From assembly GCA_029204225.1 (NCBI GenBank), contig CM055109.1, positions 35,722,496 through 35,786,495 on the forward strand: 64,000 nt of DNA, in the 5' to 3' direction. Every line of letters starts with the position of its first letter. Positions within the stretch are counted from its first letter, which is position 1. Below are positions 23,216 through 35,066 of this stretch, piece after piece. The stretch comes from Diphasiastrum complanatum. Its lineage: Eukaryota; Streptophyta; Lycopodiopsida; Lycopodiales; Lycopodiaceae. The translations under genes were made by a program, and so were the position numbers. The notes beneath the pieces were generated by a model. It was not told the origin of the DNA, searched no databases, and saw only the letters and a list, made by a program, of their open reading frames with translations.

Positions 23216-23431
23216 TAGACAAAGGATGATAACTTTTCTAACATTCTTCAAGTTCTATCAAGATCACCAACTAATTTTTTTTTTGGGGAAGATTATAGGC
23301 TTTTCTAGTTGTAGGAAGCTTGTAGTTGAAGTACCCAATGAATCTAGTTCTCTTTGGAAGAGAGTAGTGATGCTTATAGAATTGTTTAGGGGCTGATTTT
23401 TTATAATGTTAGAGAAGTTTTAAAGTGGGCT

Positions 23432-23692
23432 TTGGGTTTTTTTAAAGTTCTAAAAGAAGATTCATCGGAAAGTAATTCCGATTTGATGGATTTTATTGTT
23501 CTTGATGTAGAATTGCACATTCAGGATTATTCTGAAAAACTAAAATTCCATGCTATTCAATTAGCTAATGTAGATATTGTTCTTGGACAACAATGGCATT
23601 TTGATAAGAACAAATCATTGAGAATTGATTTTGTTGAGAAATCTCTATCTTTTATGCATGAGAATTCTTTAATAAGATCAAGGCTAGTTTAA
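23432..23692 (+). pseudogene. Gypsy aspartic protease remnant
   Basis: An 86-codon frame containing LKFHAIQLANVDIVLGQQWH followed by an SLRIDF block. This corresponds to the C-terminal half of a gypsy retropepsin (the VILGMDWL-type motif). The active-site DSGA half is not recognisable upstream. The Gag and zinc-knuckle region that should precede it is deleted. Confidence 0.7.
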
Positions 23693-23829
23693 GTGTTGAC
23701 ACTAAAAATGTTAACCCTTATTCTAAATAGGAACTTAATTCTATTATGAAGAATTCTGATTTTAAAGTTTATTTATGTTTTCATAATGATATCATTTGCT
23801 GCAATGATGAAGAACTTAACATAAATGCC

Positions 23830-25300
23830 ATGAATATACCCAGTGAGAACACTACAGAATTTGAAGCCTATAATGAACTTAGGTAGGAATTCAATGATGT
23901 TTTTTTAGACCTTCCTGTAGGTCTACCACCAGAAAGGACAGTTGATCATAAAATTGACCTAATACCTGGAGCAATTCCAATTGCACAGCGTCCTTATAGG
24001 ATGAGTGCATCGGAAGAGACTGAGGTAAATAGGCAATTACATGATTACCTGAAAAAGGGGGTGGGTACAACCTAGTAAGTCTCCTTGGGCATCACCAATG
24101 GCCAAGAAGAATGGGACTATAAGGTTTTGCGTCGACTATAAGGTTAAGAATAGATATCCACTGCCGCGGATGGATGATCTAATAGACTATCTTGGTGGTG
24201 CTAGGTACTTTACCAAGATAGATTTAAGATCAAACTACCATCAGATACGCATTAAGGCAGAAGATATACCAAAAACTGGGTTTCGAACTCGCTTTGGTCA
24301 CTACGAATTTTTGGTGTTGCCTTTTGGTTTGACCAATGCACCGGCAACTTTTCAACAAATGATGAACGATTTGTTTAAGCCATATTTGGAAAGATTCGTA
24401 GTGGTATTCTTAGATGATATCCTAGTGTTCAGTAAGACTTTGGCGGAACATAAAGATCATCTTAGGATTGCCTTGGACGTTCTAAGAAGGGAAAAGCTCT
24501 TTGCCAAGGAGTCTAAGTGTGACTTTTTTGCCAAGGAATTGTCCTACTTGGGGCATAAGATTTCCGAACGGGGGGTGGAGATTGAGGCTGATCGTATCCA
24601 GAGGGTTATTGATTGGCCTATTCTCACCATAGTTCGGAAAATCAAGTCTTTCTTGGAGTTTGTGGAATTTTTTCATCGGCATATTCCCCAATTTGCTCGA
24701 TTTGGCATTTTCCCTTACCCAGGTCTTGAAAGGCTATAAGAAGCTAAGCCGGAGGGCTAAGAGTCCACTAGTGGTGTGGACGGAGGATATGAAGAATTGT
24801 TTTGAGTTGCTTAAGAAAAGTGTCACTTCGGCACCAATACTAATCATTGGCGATCCTAATAAGACTTTTGTGGTTAGGACCGATGCCAATGATTATGCTA
24901 TTGGAGTTGTTTTGATGCAGGATGGACATCCTGTGGCTTATGAAAGCAAGAAACTCAATCCTGCTCAGTCTAGGTATTGTACCTATGAGAAGGAATTGTT
25001 TGCAATTGTTCATTCCTTGAAAATTTGGCAACAATATTTGTATGGATCCAGATTTGAAGTTTTGACGGATCATCAGACTCTTCGATATTTCTGTGATGCT
25101 ACAAATTTAAAGGGGAGACAAGCTAGATGGGCTGAGCTGATGCAAATCTTTGACTTTTCTATACGTTATTGTAAAGGAAGTCAAAATACTCTAGCGGATG
25201 CTTTGAGTCGGTTACCGGTTATTAATCAGTTGTGCTTTACTGTTATAGAACCGAAGTTGTTTCAGTCTCTTCAAGGACTATATAAGTCCAATCCTTTTTT
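23830..25300 (+). pseudogene. Gypsy reverse transcriptase and RNase H
   Basis: After a linker ([28 protein letters not shown]), a frameshift near 24070 leads to the RT core: GTIRFCVDYKVKNRYPLPRM, YFTKIDLRSNYHQIRI, FLVLPFGLTNAPATFQQMMN and VVFLDDILVFS with both catalytic Asp intact. A second frameshift near 24690 leads to the thumb and RNase H: FVVRTDANDYAIGVVLMQDG, YCTYEKELFAIVHSLKIWQQ, FEVLTDHQTLRYF and QNTLADALSRLP. The enzyme would copy element RNA into DNA within the particle. Two frameshifts disable this copy. Confidence 0.93.
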
Positions 25301-25309
25301 TGGAAAGTA

Positions 25310-26160
25310 TTGGCAACAAGTACTTTTGGGGATCGATTCAGGTTTGCAAGATTCCTCGAATCAGGGAAAGACTGGAACGATTTCCTAATTCGAAACAAGA
25401 TTTTGTTTTGTAAAGGAAAGGTGTGTGTACCGAAGAATGACACTGTAAGGGCCCAAATCTTGCATGAGTGTCATGATAGTCCATGCGCAAGACATCCGGG
25501 TATACAAAGAACACTTGACTTAGTTCGAAGGCAATTTTGGTGGCCTAAGATGAAAAGTCAGGTAGAGGCCTATGTACTTAAATGTACTGAGTGCCAGTTA
25601 AATAAAGCAGAGAGGCTAAAAGCTAGTGGCCTATTACATCCTTTTCTATTGGAAAGTGGGAAAGTATATCTATGGATTTCGTGGTCGTGCTTCCACATAT
25701 AGGGAAGGGCCACGATTCGGTTTGGGTCATTGTTGACAGACTGACGAAGTTTGCTCAATTTATTCCAACAAAAACTACTGTTAAAGCTTCATAACTAGCT
25801 CAACTGTTTGTTGAGAAGCTTTTTCGACTATACGGGCTACCTTGCGATATTGTCAGTGACCGCGACCCAAAATTCACTGGGAATTTTTGGCAAGCAGTAT
25901 TTGAAAAGTTGGAAACAACTTTAAGTTTAAGTTCTACAGATCATCCGGAATCAGACGGTCAAACGGAAAGGACCAATCAGACGATGGAGGATATGCTTTG
26001 AGCATATGTGGGCCATCGGCAGTCTGATTGGGAACAGTACCTTCCACTGGTGGAATTTGTATATAATGGTGCAAAACATTCAGCGACTGGATTTAGCCCT
26101 TTCATGCTTATGTATGTTTTCAACCTCGATCACCAATTAGTGTTGGCATGAAAACCTACG
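25310..26160 (+). pseudogene. Gypsy integrase (zinc-binding and DDE core)
   Basis: H2C2 domain: HECHDSPCARHPGIQRTLDL, then KCTECQLNKAERL. The catalytic core reads SMDFVVVLPHIGKGHDSVWV (first Asp), LPCDIVSDRDPKFTGNFW (second Asp) and ESDGQTERTNQTMEDML (Glu), so the triad is intact. A frameshift lies between the zinc domain and the core. Stops occur after VKAS, after EDML (TGA, consistent with decay of CGA) and near the core end. Confidence 0.9.
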
Positions 26161-26161
26161 G

Positions 26162-26689
26162 GTGCAAGCCGCAGCTGATTTCCTTGCGGATATGCAAGAA
26201 ATGTTACATCTGGCTAAAGATAGCATAAGAAGTGCCCAAGACAGGGCAAGGCACTATGCTGATCTATCTCGAAAGCACAAGGTATTCATGGTCAACGACT
26301 GGGTGTTTTTGAGAGTCCCTAGTCACTCTAGGGGCTTGAAAACTATTAAGTGTGCAAAGTTGGCACCTAGGTATTGCGGTCCCTTTAAGGTTATCCAAGT
26401 GATAAACAAGGTCGCATACAAACTAGAACTTTCAGCTAACGTTGAAATTCATCCTGTTTTCCATGTTAGTAAGTTGAAACCCTCATTGGGGGTTGGGGAG
26501 ACCCTGGTCCCTGTGGAAGATCTAGTAGAACTTCTTCGTGATGAGTCCGTGAGTGGACCACCTGAACCCGAGGCGATTGTTAATAGCCGACAGAGAACTC
26601 TACGGAGTAGAGTGCTTCGAGAATTTTTAGTCAGGTGGAGGGGCAAATCAGAAGAGGAGGATACTTGGGAAAAGGAGTCTGACCTCTAG
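26162..26689 (+). pseudogene. Gypsy integrase C-terminus with chromodomain
   Basis: A 175-codon open frame. The first part is the integrase C-terminal GPY/F module: KLAPRYCGPFKVIQVINKVA, then HPVFHVSKLKPS. The last 45 residues form a chromodomain: PEAIVNSRQRTL, LREFLVRWRGKSEEEDTWE. In chromoviruses this domain directs integration into particular chromatin. The start shown is simply the first ATG after a frameshift. Confidence 0.9.
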
Positions 26690-26729
26690 AAGAATTTTCC
26701 AAATTTTTCTCTACAAGAAAAAATTTAAG

Positions 26730-26744
26730 TTTAGGGGGAAGGAA
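26730..26744 (+). promoter_or_regulatory. Polypurine tract
   Basis: TTTAGGGGGAAGGAA directly precedes the 3' LTR start TGTTAC, the usual site for plus-strand DNA priming. Confidence 0.8.
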
Positions 26745-27823
26745 TGTTACATACCTATGTAACTAACAGTACTTCAGACCCCTAATAGTACATTTAGTGT
26801 TGGGGGCTATATGGCAAGGTACCCTTAGGATTAAGGGTATGTGCCTTTGGATAAGGACAGACAAGTGACTATACCTTAGTTGGAGGTATGGGGTCACGTG
26901 ACCTTTGGATAAGGGGTACCCTTACTATTAAGGGTAGGTGCCTTAGATTAAGGTACTAGTGTCCTTGGTTAAGGGCAGGTAGGTGTCTATGCCTTGGATG
27001 GAGGTATGGAACCTAGTGAGGTGTTAGAAAGTCATTGGATGACTATTTTTCTAAACCTTGGGCCTCAACCTTGAACCATATTACTTTATTGGTCTAGGAC
27101 CAAAGTATACTTGCACAACTTGGGCAATGGGACCTAGTAGGAGGGCGCCCTTCTAAAGTGTCCATTGAGTTCCCAACTCCCACAAGAAAGGCATTCATAG
27201 AGTCATAGGTTATGGAAGGAGTCTCTTGACATTCCATAAGCCTATGGAGGCTCTTGGAGATTCTTTAACTCCCCTAGGCTTCTCTCTCTCTCATTGGATG
27301 AGCATGGAACTCCATAGTGCATTGGAGGGGTCCATGGGCCATCTATATGAGGGTAGTAGGGCGCCCATTGGGGAGGAGAGATCTCTCTTGTTTGCTTGGC
27401 TTATGCTCTAGTGTTGCTACTAGTGTGTAGAGTGATTTCTTGTGGTAGTATGTTTGAGGTTTGGATCTTGCTTATGGTATGGGACATAAGTAGGGTTTGG
27501 ATCTTGAGTATGCTATGGAGTGCTGTGGTATGCTTGTGATTTGTTTATGGTTAGCAAGGGGGTGCTAGATAGGTCTTGCTTGGAGCTTGGATCTAGCTAT
27601 GGTTGGGTGGTGAATACTTGAGGCCAGCTTGTTATCTATCTTTGTGTTTAGAGAGTAGGGACACAGGTGGAGGAGAGATCCTTGGAGGCTTGCAGATCCT
27701 TACTTGCAGGTGGAGGCATCCTAGCTTGGAGTTGGGGAGCATCTTGAAGCTTACAGGTTGCTTGGAGGACATTTGGAGGCTCTACCTTGGATTTGGAGGA
27801 CTTCCTCACCTCTACTTGTAAAA
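26745..27823 (+). repeat. Chromovirus 3' LTR
   Basis: 1079 bp, aligned end to end with the 5' LTR apart from one 15-bp length difference. It is followed by the TTTCT duplication. Confidence 0.9.
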
Positions 27824-27828
27824 TTTCT

Positions 27829-29070
27829 AGTGTGTGCGTGCTATGCCAAACCCAATCAAATTGCCATAGTAATGAAACTAAAGCCATAATAAAGAGAAAC
27901 ACAAAGCATTCACGCTGATTTAGCAAATGAAATATAACATGGGATGAGATTTGAAAGGACGAATTTGTGAAAAGTGCAAAACCACCAAAATTAGTAAACA
28001 ACGTCTAAAGAGTACCAAACAGTACACCAAAAACAAATCTAGATGTTTCAAAAGTACCAAATAATACCTAAAAAGTTCAAAACAGACTAGAAGTTCAAAT
28101 CTCCAATGAGTTTTAAGACAATCTTAAAAATGAATTTATTGTTGCTCGCAGACGATAGTATCAAGACGAAGGAAGTGTCTGACTAGAGTTACAATCACAA
28201 GCACATCCGACAAGGTGAGGCTTACCAACTATCAGAAACAGAAGTACTCAGCAAGCAGAAAGCTTATGAAAGCAAAGAGAAGGGAAAACTTGAAGACTCA
28301 AACTCTCTCTGTGATCTCTTGAAAAACTCGGTGGTTGTATTGAAGCATAAGTGGTGTACATATAGGGAACGAGCGCGAAAGTACGCAGCTCTTTAGCAAC
28401 CAATATGCCGCTTCTTATTTAATTTAATCAACTAATTCCATCCAATAGGAAAATCACAAGTGTTCGGTTTCCTAGGTGGCACTTGACACGCAACTTTTGT
28501 CTAGTGAGAAGCAAGAACGTGTAAGGTTGCAATGTTTGCTTGAGGCATAATAAATGCATCTTCGAGATGCAGTTAGAAAGACATTTTCAGTCAATGCTAT
28601 AGGCGGTCAAAGTTGTTGGTCAACATGACATCTATTTCAAGCATAGTTGACTAATTTGACCTAGTCAAACTAGTCAACTACATCTAAAATAGATATTAGA
28701 TTGACCAACTACTCCTAACCACATACAACTTTGATTGACAATATCTTTCTAACCATTGCTGAAAACTAGGTCATGTTGGGTGTCCTTGGAAAGTTCTTGT
28801 TGAGGGGTTTATAATGGCACCGTAATCATCTTAATCTGAGTTTATATGGTATGAATTTACATCGTTCTTGTTGAGTTGCTTATTATACTATAGATAAAAT
28901 GGCTTATTTGTGGGCTGTAATCCAATACAAAATTACAAATTTAAAAAAAAAAAAAAACAAATTTAATTTGAAGGAGCTATGCTACGTAGATTTTGAATGT
29001 GAGTGTTTTGGTTGGTCCATGTGTAAGACACTTTTGAGAAAAAAAATAAAAAATTCGTTTTAGTTTTCTT
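27829..29070. other. No gene; contains a 182-bp fold-back
   Basis: No coding frame recognised. A long imperfect hairpin lies at 28572-28753. Elsewhere the stretch is AT-rich and unremarkable. Confidence 0.5.
28572..28753. repeat. Fold-back (hairpin) element
   Basis: Nested complementary arms: GTTAGAAAGA (28572) with TCTTTCTAAC (28744); TCAAAGTTGT with ACAACTTTGA; TTGGTCAA with TTGACCAA; ATCTATTT with AAATAGAT; and a core of AGTTGACTAATTTGAC with GTCAAACTAGTCAACT (one mismatch). Gaps between the arm blocks are short except for one on the right side. This could be a MITE-like element or a small-RNA precursor. No target duplication was identified. Confidence 0.65.
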
Positions 29071-29254
29071 TGATGAAATGTGAATCACTAAAAGCATGCA
29101 AGTTAATGGAGTCACCTCTATCAAGGATTCCAAAATCTAGTTTACCCAAGATGTATTTCAATATTCTCTTGGCACATTTCCAATGAATAAATAGTGAATC
29201 TTGGATATTTTGGCTAAGGTTGCGAATACTATAGCAAAGATCAGGTCTATATAC
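29071..29254 (-). pseudogene. Copia RT/RNase H junction fragment
   Basis: The minus strand encodes YRPDLCYSIRNLSQNIQDSL, then IHWKCAKRILKYILGKLDFG and LHAFSDSHF. This is the conserved RPD...HW...AKRILRYL...SDA stretch between copia reverse transcriptase and RNase H. About 61 codons, one frame, no continuation on either side. Confidence 0.85.
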
Positions 29255-29568
29255 GGTTATTGAAGAAACAAATTGTTTTTGACCACAAAGCTATGATAGC
29301 TTTAGAACTCAAGACAAAAGAAAAACAAGGGTGCTGCGTGATCGCGAACAGAAAAGCTTCGAGGATCGAAGACACGAAGATGACAGTCAAACATTCATTG
29401 ACTGAAGGTCACACAAACACGAATGTAAAAGATCCGTGGACCCAAGGTGACCTAATGACAAAGCCAAAGGCACAAGAAGACACGAAGACCCAAGCGACGA
29501 TGGATCTCCACGTGTCAAGATACACGACGGATCTCCACGCATGAGAGGACAAATGAGATCGCGGAAGT

Positions 29569-30114
29569 ATTAGGAGGACGTCATCCTCTAGAGACTGATA
29601 GAATACCGTTGGGACATGCCTAATTAGTCGGTCTTGTAATCCCTTGATCTGCTAGTCGTGTCCTCTTCTCTACATACATGAAGATCCTGATTATTAATTA
29701 TGCAGATGTAATAGATTGGCAATATACCAATGTAAGCCTAGCACTGTGAAGCCAAGCTAATGTTCAAGAAGTCCGCTAGCAAGCGCGACAAGTTTTGATT
29801 TGCAAAAGACAGTTTCTTTCGTGCCGACGCATTGTGTGGTCTGTCACAACAACGCTTAAGTTTGTAATGCAGTAGATGTTTTATGCAGAAGAGTTTCTTG
29901 TCTTGAACATGATTGACACAAGTAAATTATACGTAGGTCAATAGTGTATGTCCTCACCTTGGAGGATTGGAGATCCTATTACAGAGGGCAGTAGACCTGA
30001 GGACAAAATTGAATTCCATCTGGGTTTGTCTCTGTGGGAATCCCAATAGTGGTGGCAGAGCGAAACAATTCGTGTCTGGATATCAATTGTGCTTGAACCC
30101 GTTTATCTCATCAG
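29569..30114 (+). mobile_element. Probable LTR or leader of the copia resumed at 33.56 kb
   Basis: This sequence ends ATCAG at 30110-30114 and, after the inserted copia, continues from ATCAG at 33556. It then runs into TGGTATCAGAGC primer-binding-site copies near 33592 and 33623. It is therefore the left flank of a copia interrupted by another copia. Its LTR start was not located. The small open frame at 29260-29544 just upstream has no recognisable family. Confidence 0.5.
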
Positions 30115-31563
30115 TGTGAAGAATTGAAAAAGATTATCTATGCTAGATATAGGGGTCTTATGTTTTTTATATCAAGCATCTAGGTGTAGGATGTTGATAG
30201 GACCAAATTTGGCATAGATGGCAAATTACCCATTTCCACTTGTAATGCCACTATTTAGCCAAAATAGAGTAAGAGGCTAAACTCGTGCCAATTAGAGTGT
30301 AGACAAGTGTAATACTTTTGTTTGATGAAATTTAAGAGGTCCAATAGGATTTGGAGGTGGAACCTTGAGGGGTCCAATAGAATTTGAGGTTTGCTTGAAA
30401 ATGGTCCAATAGAATTTAGAGGTGAATGGATTAATGGTCCAATAGGATTAAGAGATGGCAAAATTGTGGTCCCATTATAGTTAAGCATTGTGGTAGCTCG
30501 TGGATCTACTAGTATCATTGTACTTCTCATTTGGATCTAATTGATTAAGAGATTGAGTGGATTTTGAGTGTAAGTGATTTTCTAGCTTTCTCTCTCTACC
30601 TGAGAGCTCATGATGATTTTCTCTCTATACCCTAGGAGAGCAGCTTGTTTTTACTTAGAATAATTTTTGGATACTTCCCACACGTGTGAGTGAGAGTTGG
30701 AAGTGATTGAATGCATGTAGTAGTGTGTTTTTGCCATAGAATCAAAGATAGATCTTGAATCTCAATCTAGTCTTGATCTTGGTGCATCTACACACCTTAA
30801 GAGATCACAAGTACATGTTGTGGATAGTCCACACATGTGAATTTAACATGGTATCAGAGCCTACCTAAGGTTACCATGTATTTTGATCCATTTAAGTAAA
30901 AACCTTTCATCAATCTTGAGCTAGAAATTGTCAAGGTCCATTTTCCTAGCTATCTTGTCTAATTTTGGATCAAAAGAGATCAATAGGGCATTGATTGGGT
31001 CTGACCTGGTACTGTACGGAATCAGGTGCTCAGACACATGTGAGGAACATCTGATTTTAGATTGAGAGTTCTCTCTCATGCTTGATCCATTTATCTTGTT
31101 TGATAGCTTATTTTGAAGCTATTTTTGTCTAGTTTCTGATGCAATCATTTTCATTCCATTTGGTTGAGCCAATCAGAAGTTATAAGCTTTTGAAGAGGGT
31201 TAGTTAGGGCACCTAGACCTGGGTGGACACATTTGGTTTAGTCAAGATATTTTCTGTTTGATCTCTGTTTACAGTTGTATGGTTACCAATCTCATCTACA
31301 ATGATCTAGACATTGTTCTGAGATCATAGCCAATTTGTTTCATGCAATATCATTGAGTTTGAGTCAAATTTGGTTACTTAGTGTATTTCAAATGTGCTAA
31401 GAGTAAATAATCCTGACTTTGTCTATAGTCCATCATTTGATGTGAAATAGATCTTGTTTTAGAGAGATTTGAGTAGCTAGTGAGAATAACACTTCATTAT
31501 TGGATCCTATTGAGAGTGTGTAGCAACATTTATTGTTCATCATTTGAGTTTTCTTCACTTTTA

Positions 31564-31785
31564 ATGTCTTCAATGAGTTCATCTTTGTTGGAAACAAGTG
31601 AAAGATTGTCCACTTCAAACTATTCAATTTGGAAGATGAGGGTGGAATCCATCTTGATCCTTCAAGATGTGATGGACATAGTTCTTGGCCTTGAAGAAGA
31701 ACCACAAGTTCTTCAAGAGGTTCAAAAACACAAAAATAGAGCTAGGATGGCTCTTCACTACACTAAGACGAATGTCTATTGACTA
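31564..31785 (+). pseudogene. Copia Gag N-terminus, fused by deletion
   Basis: Begins MSSMSSSLLETSERLSTSNY, then SIWKMRVESILILQDVMDIV, the start of a copia Gag related to that at 46932-47765. After ARMALHYTKTNV the sequence jumps directly into the C-terminal half of reverse transcriptase, with a stop at the junction. The frame is otherwise open from the ATG at 31564. Confidence 0.85.
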
Positions 31786-32806
31786 TGATCCTTCCATGTA
31801 TCTAAAGTTTGTTGATAGTAATATTGTCATTCTTCTAATTTATGTTGATGACATTATTCTTTGTGGAAGTTATATCAAGCTAGTTGGTGAAACTAAGCTA
31901 GCACTTGGATGTGAGTTTAAAATGCAAGATCTAGGAGAAATACATTACATCCTAGGCCTATAGATTGATTTTTATGAAGATCATGTTTTTATATGTCAAT
32001 CTAGATATGCTCACTTTATGTTGAAAAAATTCCATATGAAAAATTCTAAGAGCATAGATACTCCAATGGAGCAAATTGTAAAAGACCCTAATAAAGGTGA
32101 TGAAAGATCCTTTGATGACATCACACTTTTTAGGAGTCTTGTAGGCTCCTTGATTTGGCTTACCATTACTAGGCCCGATTTAAGTTTTTGTGTGCACAAA
32201 TTGAGTCAATTTATGCAAGATCCTAAGATTCATCATTGGAAGATGGCCAAGAGGACTCTAAGATATGTATCTTCATCTTGTGATTATGGTCTACTTTATA
32301 AAAGTGAAGATCTATCCATTGTTAGCTAGTCGGATTCGGATTTTGCAAGTGACAAGATGGATCAAAGTCTGTTAGTGCATACACTATCTTTCTTGAAGAC
32401 AATCTAATACCTTGGCTTTCCAAAAAGCAAGATACTATATCTCTCTCTTCATGTGAGGCCGAGTACAAAGCAGTCACTACAACCACCAAAGAGGTGCTTT
32501 GGATCAAGAGATTATTATTGGAGCTAAAGTGCATCAAGGAAGAAGATCTACCAATGATCAAGTGTGATAATATCTCGGCCCAAGCTCTTGCCAATAATCC
32601 CATATTTCATGCAAGAAGCAAGCATATAGAAGTGGCACACCATTTTGCGAGAGAAAAGCTTATTGGAGGATAAATCTATTTGGAGCATGTCAACTCGTCC
32701 TCTTGTATTGCCGATCTACTCACCAAGCCTTTGAGCAAAAGTGCTTTCATCAAGCATAGATATAATCTTGGAGTTATATCAAGATCAATGCTTAAATCTT
32801 CATAGA
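31786..32806 (+). pseudogene. Copia RT C-terminal half and RNase H
   Basis: Reads SNIVILLIYVDDIILCG (catalytic YVDD intact), DLGEIHYILGL, a stop, MLKKFHMKNSKSIDTPMEQI, LVGSLIWLTITRPDLSFCVH and WKMAKRTLRYVSSSCDYGLL. After a frameshift near 32365 it continues as RNase H with LSSCEAEYKAVTTTTKEVLW, NPIFHARSKHIEVAHHF and CIADLLTKPLSKSAF, ending just before the purine tract. Confidence 0.9.
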
Positions 32807-33560
32807 TAATTTTTTAGGAGGAGTGTGAAGAATTGAAAAAGATTATCTATGTTAGATATAGGGGTCTTATGTTTTTTATATCAAGCATCTAGGTGTAGGA
32901 TGTTGATAGGACCAAATTTGGCATAGATGGCAAATTACCCATTTCCACTTGTAATGCACTATTTAGCCAAAATAGAGTAAGAGGCTAAACTCATGCCAAT
33001 TAGAGTGTAGACAAGTGTAATACTTTTGTTTGATGAAATTTAAGAGGTCCAATAGGATTTAGAGGTGGAACCTTGAGGGGTCCAGTAGAATTTGAGGTTT
33101 GCTTGAAAATGGTCCAATAGAATTTAGAGGTGAATAGATCAATGGTCCAATAGGATTAAGAGGTGGCAAAAGTGTGGTCCAATCATAGTTAAGCATTGTG
33201 GTAGCTATGGATCTACTAGTATCATTGTACTTCTCATTTGGATCTAATTGATTAAGAGATTGAGTGGATTTTGAGTGTAAGTGATTTTCTAGATTTCTCT
33301 CTCTACCCGAGAGCTCATGATGATTTTCTCTCTCTACCCAAAGAGAGTAGCTTGTTTCTACTTAGAATAAATTTTGGATACTTCCCACACGTGTGAGTGA
33401 GAGTTGGAAGTGATTGAATGCATGTAGTAGTGTGTTTTTGCCATAGAATCAAAGATAGATCTTGAATCTTAATCTAGTCTTGATCTTGGTACATCTACAC
33501 ACCTTAGGAGATCACAAGTACATGTTGTGGACAATCCACACGTGTGAATTTAACAATCAG

Positions 33561-35066
33561 TGACATTAGAGCAACGTGGATTCTCAACAGTGGTATCAGA
33601 GCAACGAGGATTCTCATCAGTGGTATCAGAGCCATGACAGGCTCATATCCGAGACCTAATATAGCTAAAGACTATCAGATCCAAGAGACAAGCATTCAAA
33701 ACAAAAAACTAGAAGAATAGCTGAAGAACACAATCTACAGCATGGCATTGATTAGCAATATACAGTCGAAGGTCTGCACACAGCCGGGTCGAACTTCCTA
33801 GCCTAGAAGATAAAGACCTCTCTCATATTAAAGGGATAAGGGCCATGTCCTTGGGTAGATGGCACCGAAGAGATGCCTACAATTATCGGCAAAGAGCTAC
33901 GAGAATGGAGAGAGAAGAACAACAAAGCAATAGCCATGTTGTCATCATCCATTGAAGATAGCTTGACGCTTGACCTTGCGATACTCTCTAATGCAAGAGA
34001 GATGTGGGATACATTGCTTACCAGATTTTAGACGAAATCATGTAGCCAGATCATGCTTCTTCAAGATCAGTTGACAAATCTGCAATGGGATGGCCGAGAC
34101 CTTACCTCCTTTATTAAAAAGATGAAGGATCTGTTCCTTTCATTACACAATGCTGGAACAGAGAATGCCATATCAACAGAGAATAGCTCACCTACCTATT
34201 AAGAGCTTTACCAAGATCTTTCCGAACAACCCGAACATTGCTAGCGAAGGATCCAACAATGACACTTGAAAAGGCAATGATCGAGATTTGAGAAAAAGTC
34301 GAAGCTTGTGAGCACCTTGATCACAAGGACGTTTCTGATCAAGCTCTCTACAGCAACAAGGAGAATCCAAAGAAGCAGTTCAAGCCTAAGAGGGAGTCAG
34401 ACCGAGTATTAGGATCGAGACCAGCAATCAGAAGGAGCCAGGAAAGGCGGTTGGAAGAAACAAAAAAAGCTTAAGCAGAAAACATGCATGAGATGTAGAC
34501 GCGAAGGACATAGTGTCGATTCGTGTTGGCTCAATCCGAAGACTGAGTGTATGCATTGCTCAAAGATGGACGAAGATAGGTCGAAAAGTGGAAAATCGAC
34601 GACCTATCTATATATAGACATGTGTGCAACCTCCACATCTGACACACAAGAGGTGATCCGTGATTCAGGAGCTACCTCACACTTCACTACATGCAAACAA
34701 ATAATGTCTCATTTTTGAAGTATTGATCCATCAAGATTCATAGTTCTTGGAGATGGACCAAAACATCGAGTGAATGGTATTGGTTCATTATGGCTCAATA
34801 CAAATGGCAAAGACTGACGACTCAAAGATGTTCTCTTCGTACCCACACTGCAACAAGATTTGCTATCAGTAGCAAAGATAGCAGATGCTGGGATGCTTGT
34901 GACATTTTTAGACGAAACATGTAATGTTGTTGAAGCCAGCACCGGTACATTGATTGCACAAGGAAGATGCAAAGGCAACCTATATCATTTGAGAGTATGC
35001 TTACCAACAGATCAAGCACATCAAGCTCATGATTCTACAGATGTTCTATGGCACAGGCGATTGTGA
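33561..35066 (+). pseudogene. Copia Gag-protease-pre-integrase, decayed
   Basis: Continues the element interrupted at 30114. Two tandem 31-bp copies, each with TGGTATCAGAGC, lie at the start (33590-33650). Gag reads SSSIEDSLTLDLAILSNARE, MWDTLLTRF and MLLQDQLTNLQWDGRDLTSF. The zinc knuckle CMRCRREGHSVDSC is intact near 34485-34530. The protease active site reads VIRDSGATSHFT near 34655. The linker includes RLKDVLFVPTLQQDLLSVAK and ends at VLWHRRL (pre-integrase His). Several stops break the frame. Confidence 0.85.

Larger units (their letters stand above)
22139..27823 (+). mobile_element. Ty3/gypsy chromovirus with both LTRs
   Basis: Both boundaries are defined. LTRs start TGTTACATACC and end TTGTAAAA. 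TTTCT occurs directly outside both ends (22134-22138 and 27824-27828) as a 5-bp target duplication. Length is 5685 bp. A primer-binding site follows the 5' LTR and a purine tract precedes the 3' LTR. Domain order is protease, reverse transcriptase, RNase H, integrase, chromodomain, which is the Ty3/gypsy order. Most of Gag is missing between the primer-binding site and the protease remnant, and pol is broken by stops and frameshifts, so it is non-autonomous now. Confidence 0.93.
30115..33555 (+). mobile_element. Complete but internally deleted copia element
   Basis: Two LTRs of 734 bp (30115-30848) and 732 bp (32824-33555) start TGTGAAGAATTG and end TTTAACA. ATCAG flanks both outer ends as a 5-bp target duplication. 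The primer-binding site TGGTATCAGAGC starts at 30849, and TTTTTAGGAGGAG precedes the 3' LTR. The internal region is only 1975 bp: Gag N-terminus joined to the end of reverse transcriptase and RNase H. Protease, integrase and most of RT are gone. The LTRs differ at roughly 25-30 positions by eye. Confidence 0.95.

Noticed and set aside
23027-23251. Short frames in both gypsy LTRs (also 27603-28001)
   Set aside because: They lie within LTRs and are duplicated only because the LTRs are.
29260-29544. 94-codon plus-strand ORF as a gene
   Set aside because: Low-complexity, charged composition, no motif, and a position in the probable LTR or leader of an interrupted copia.
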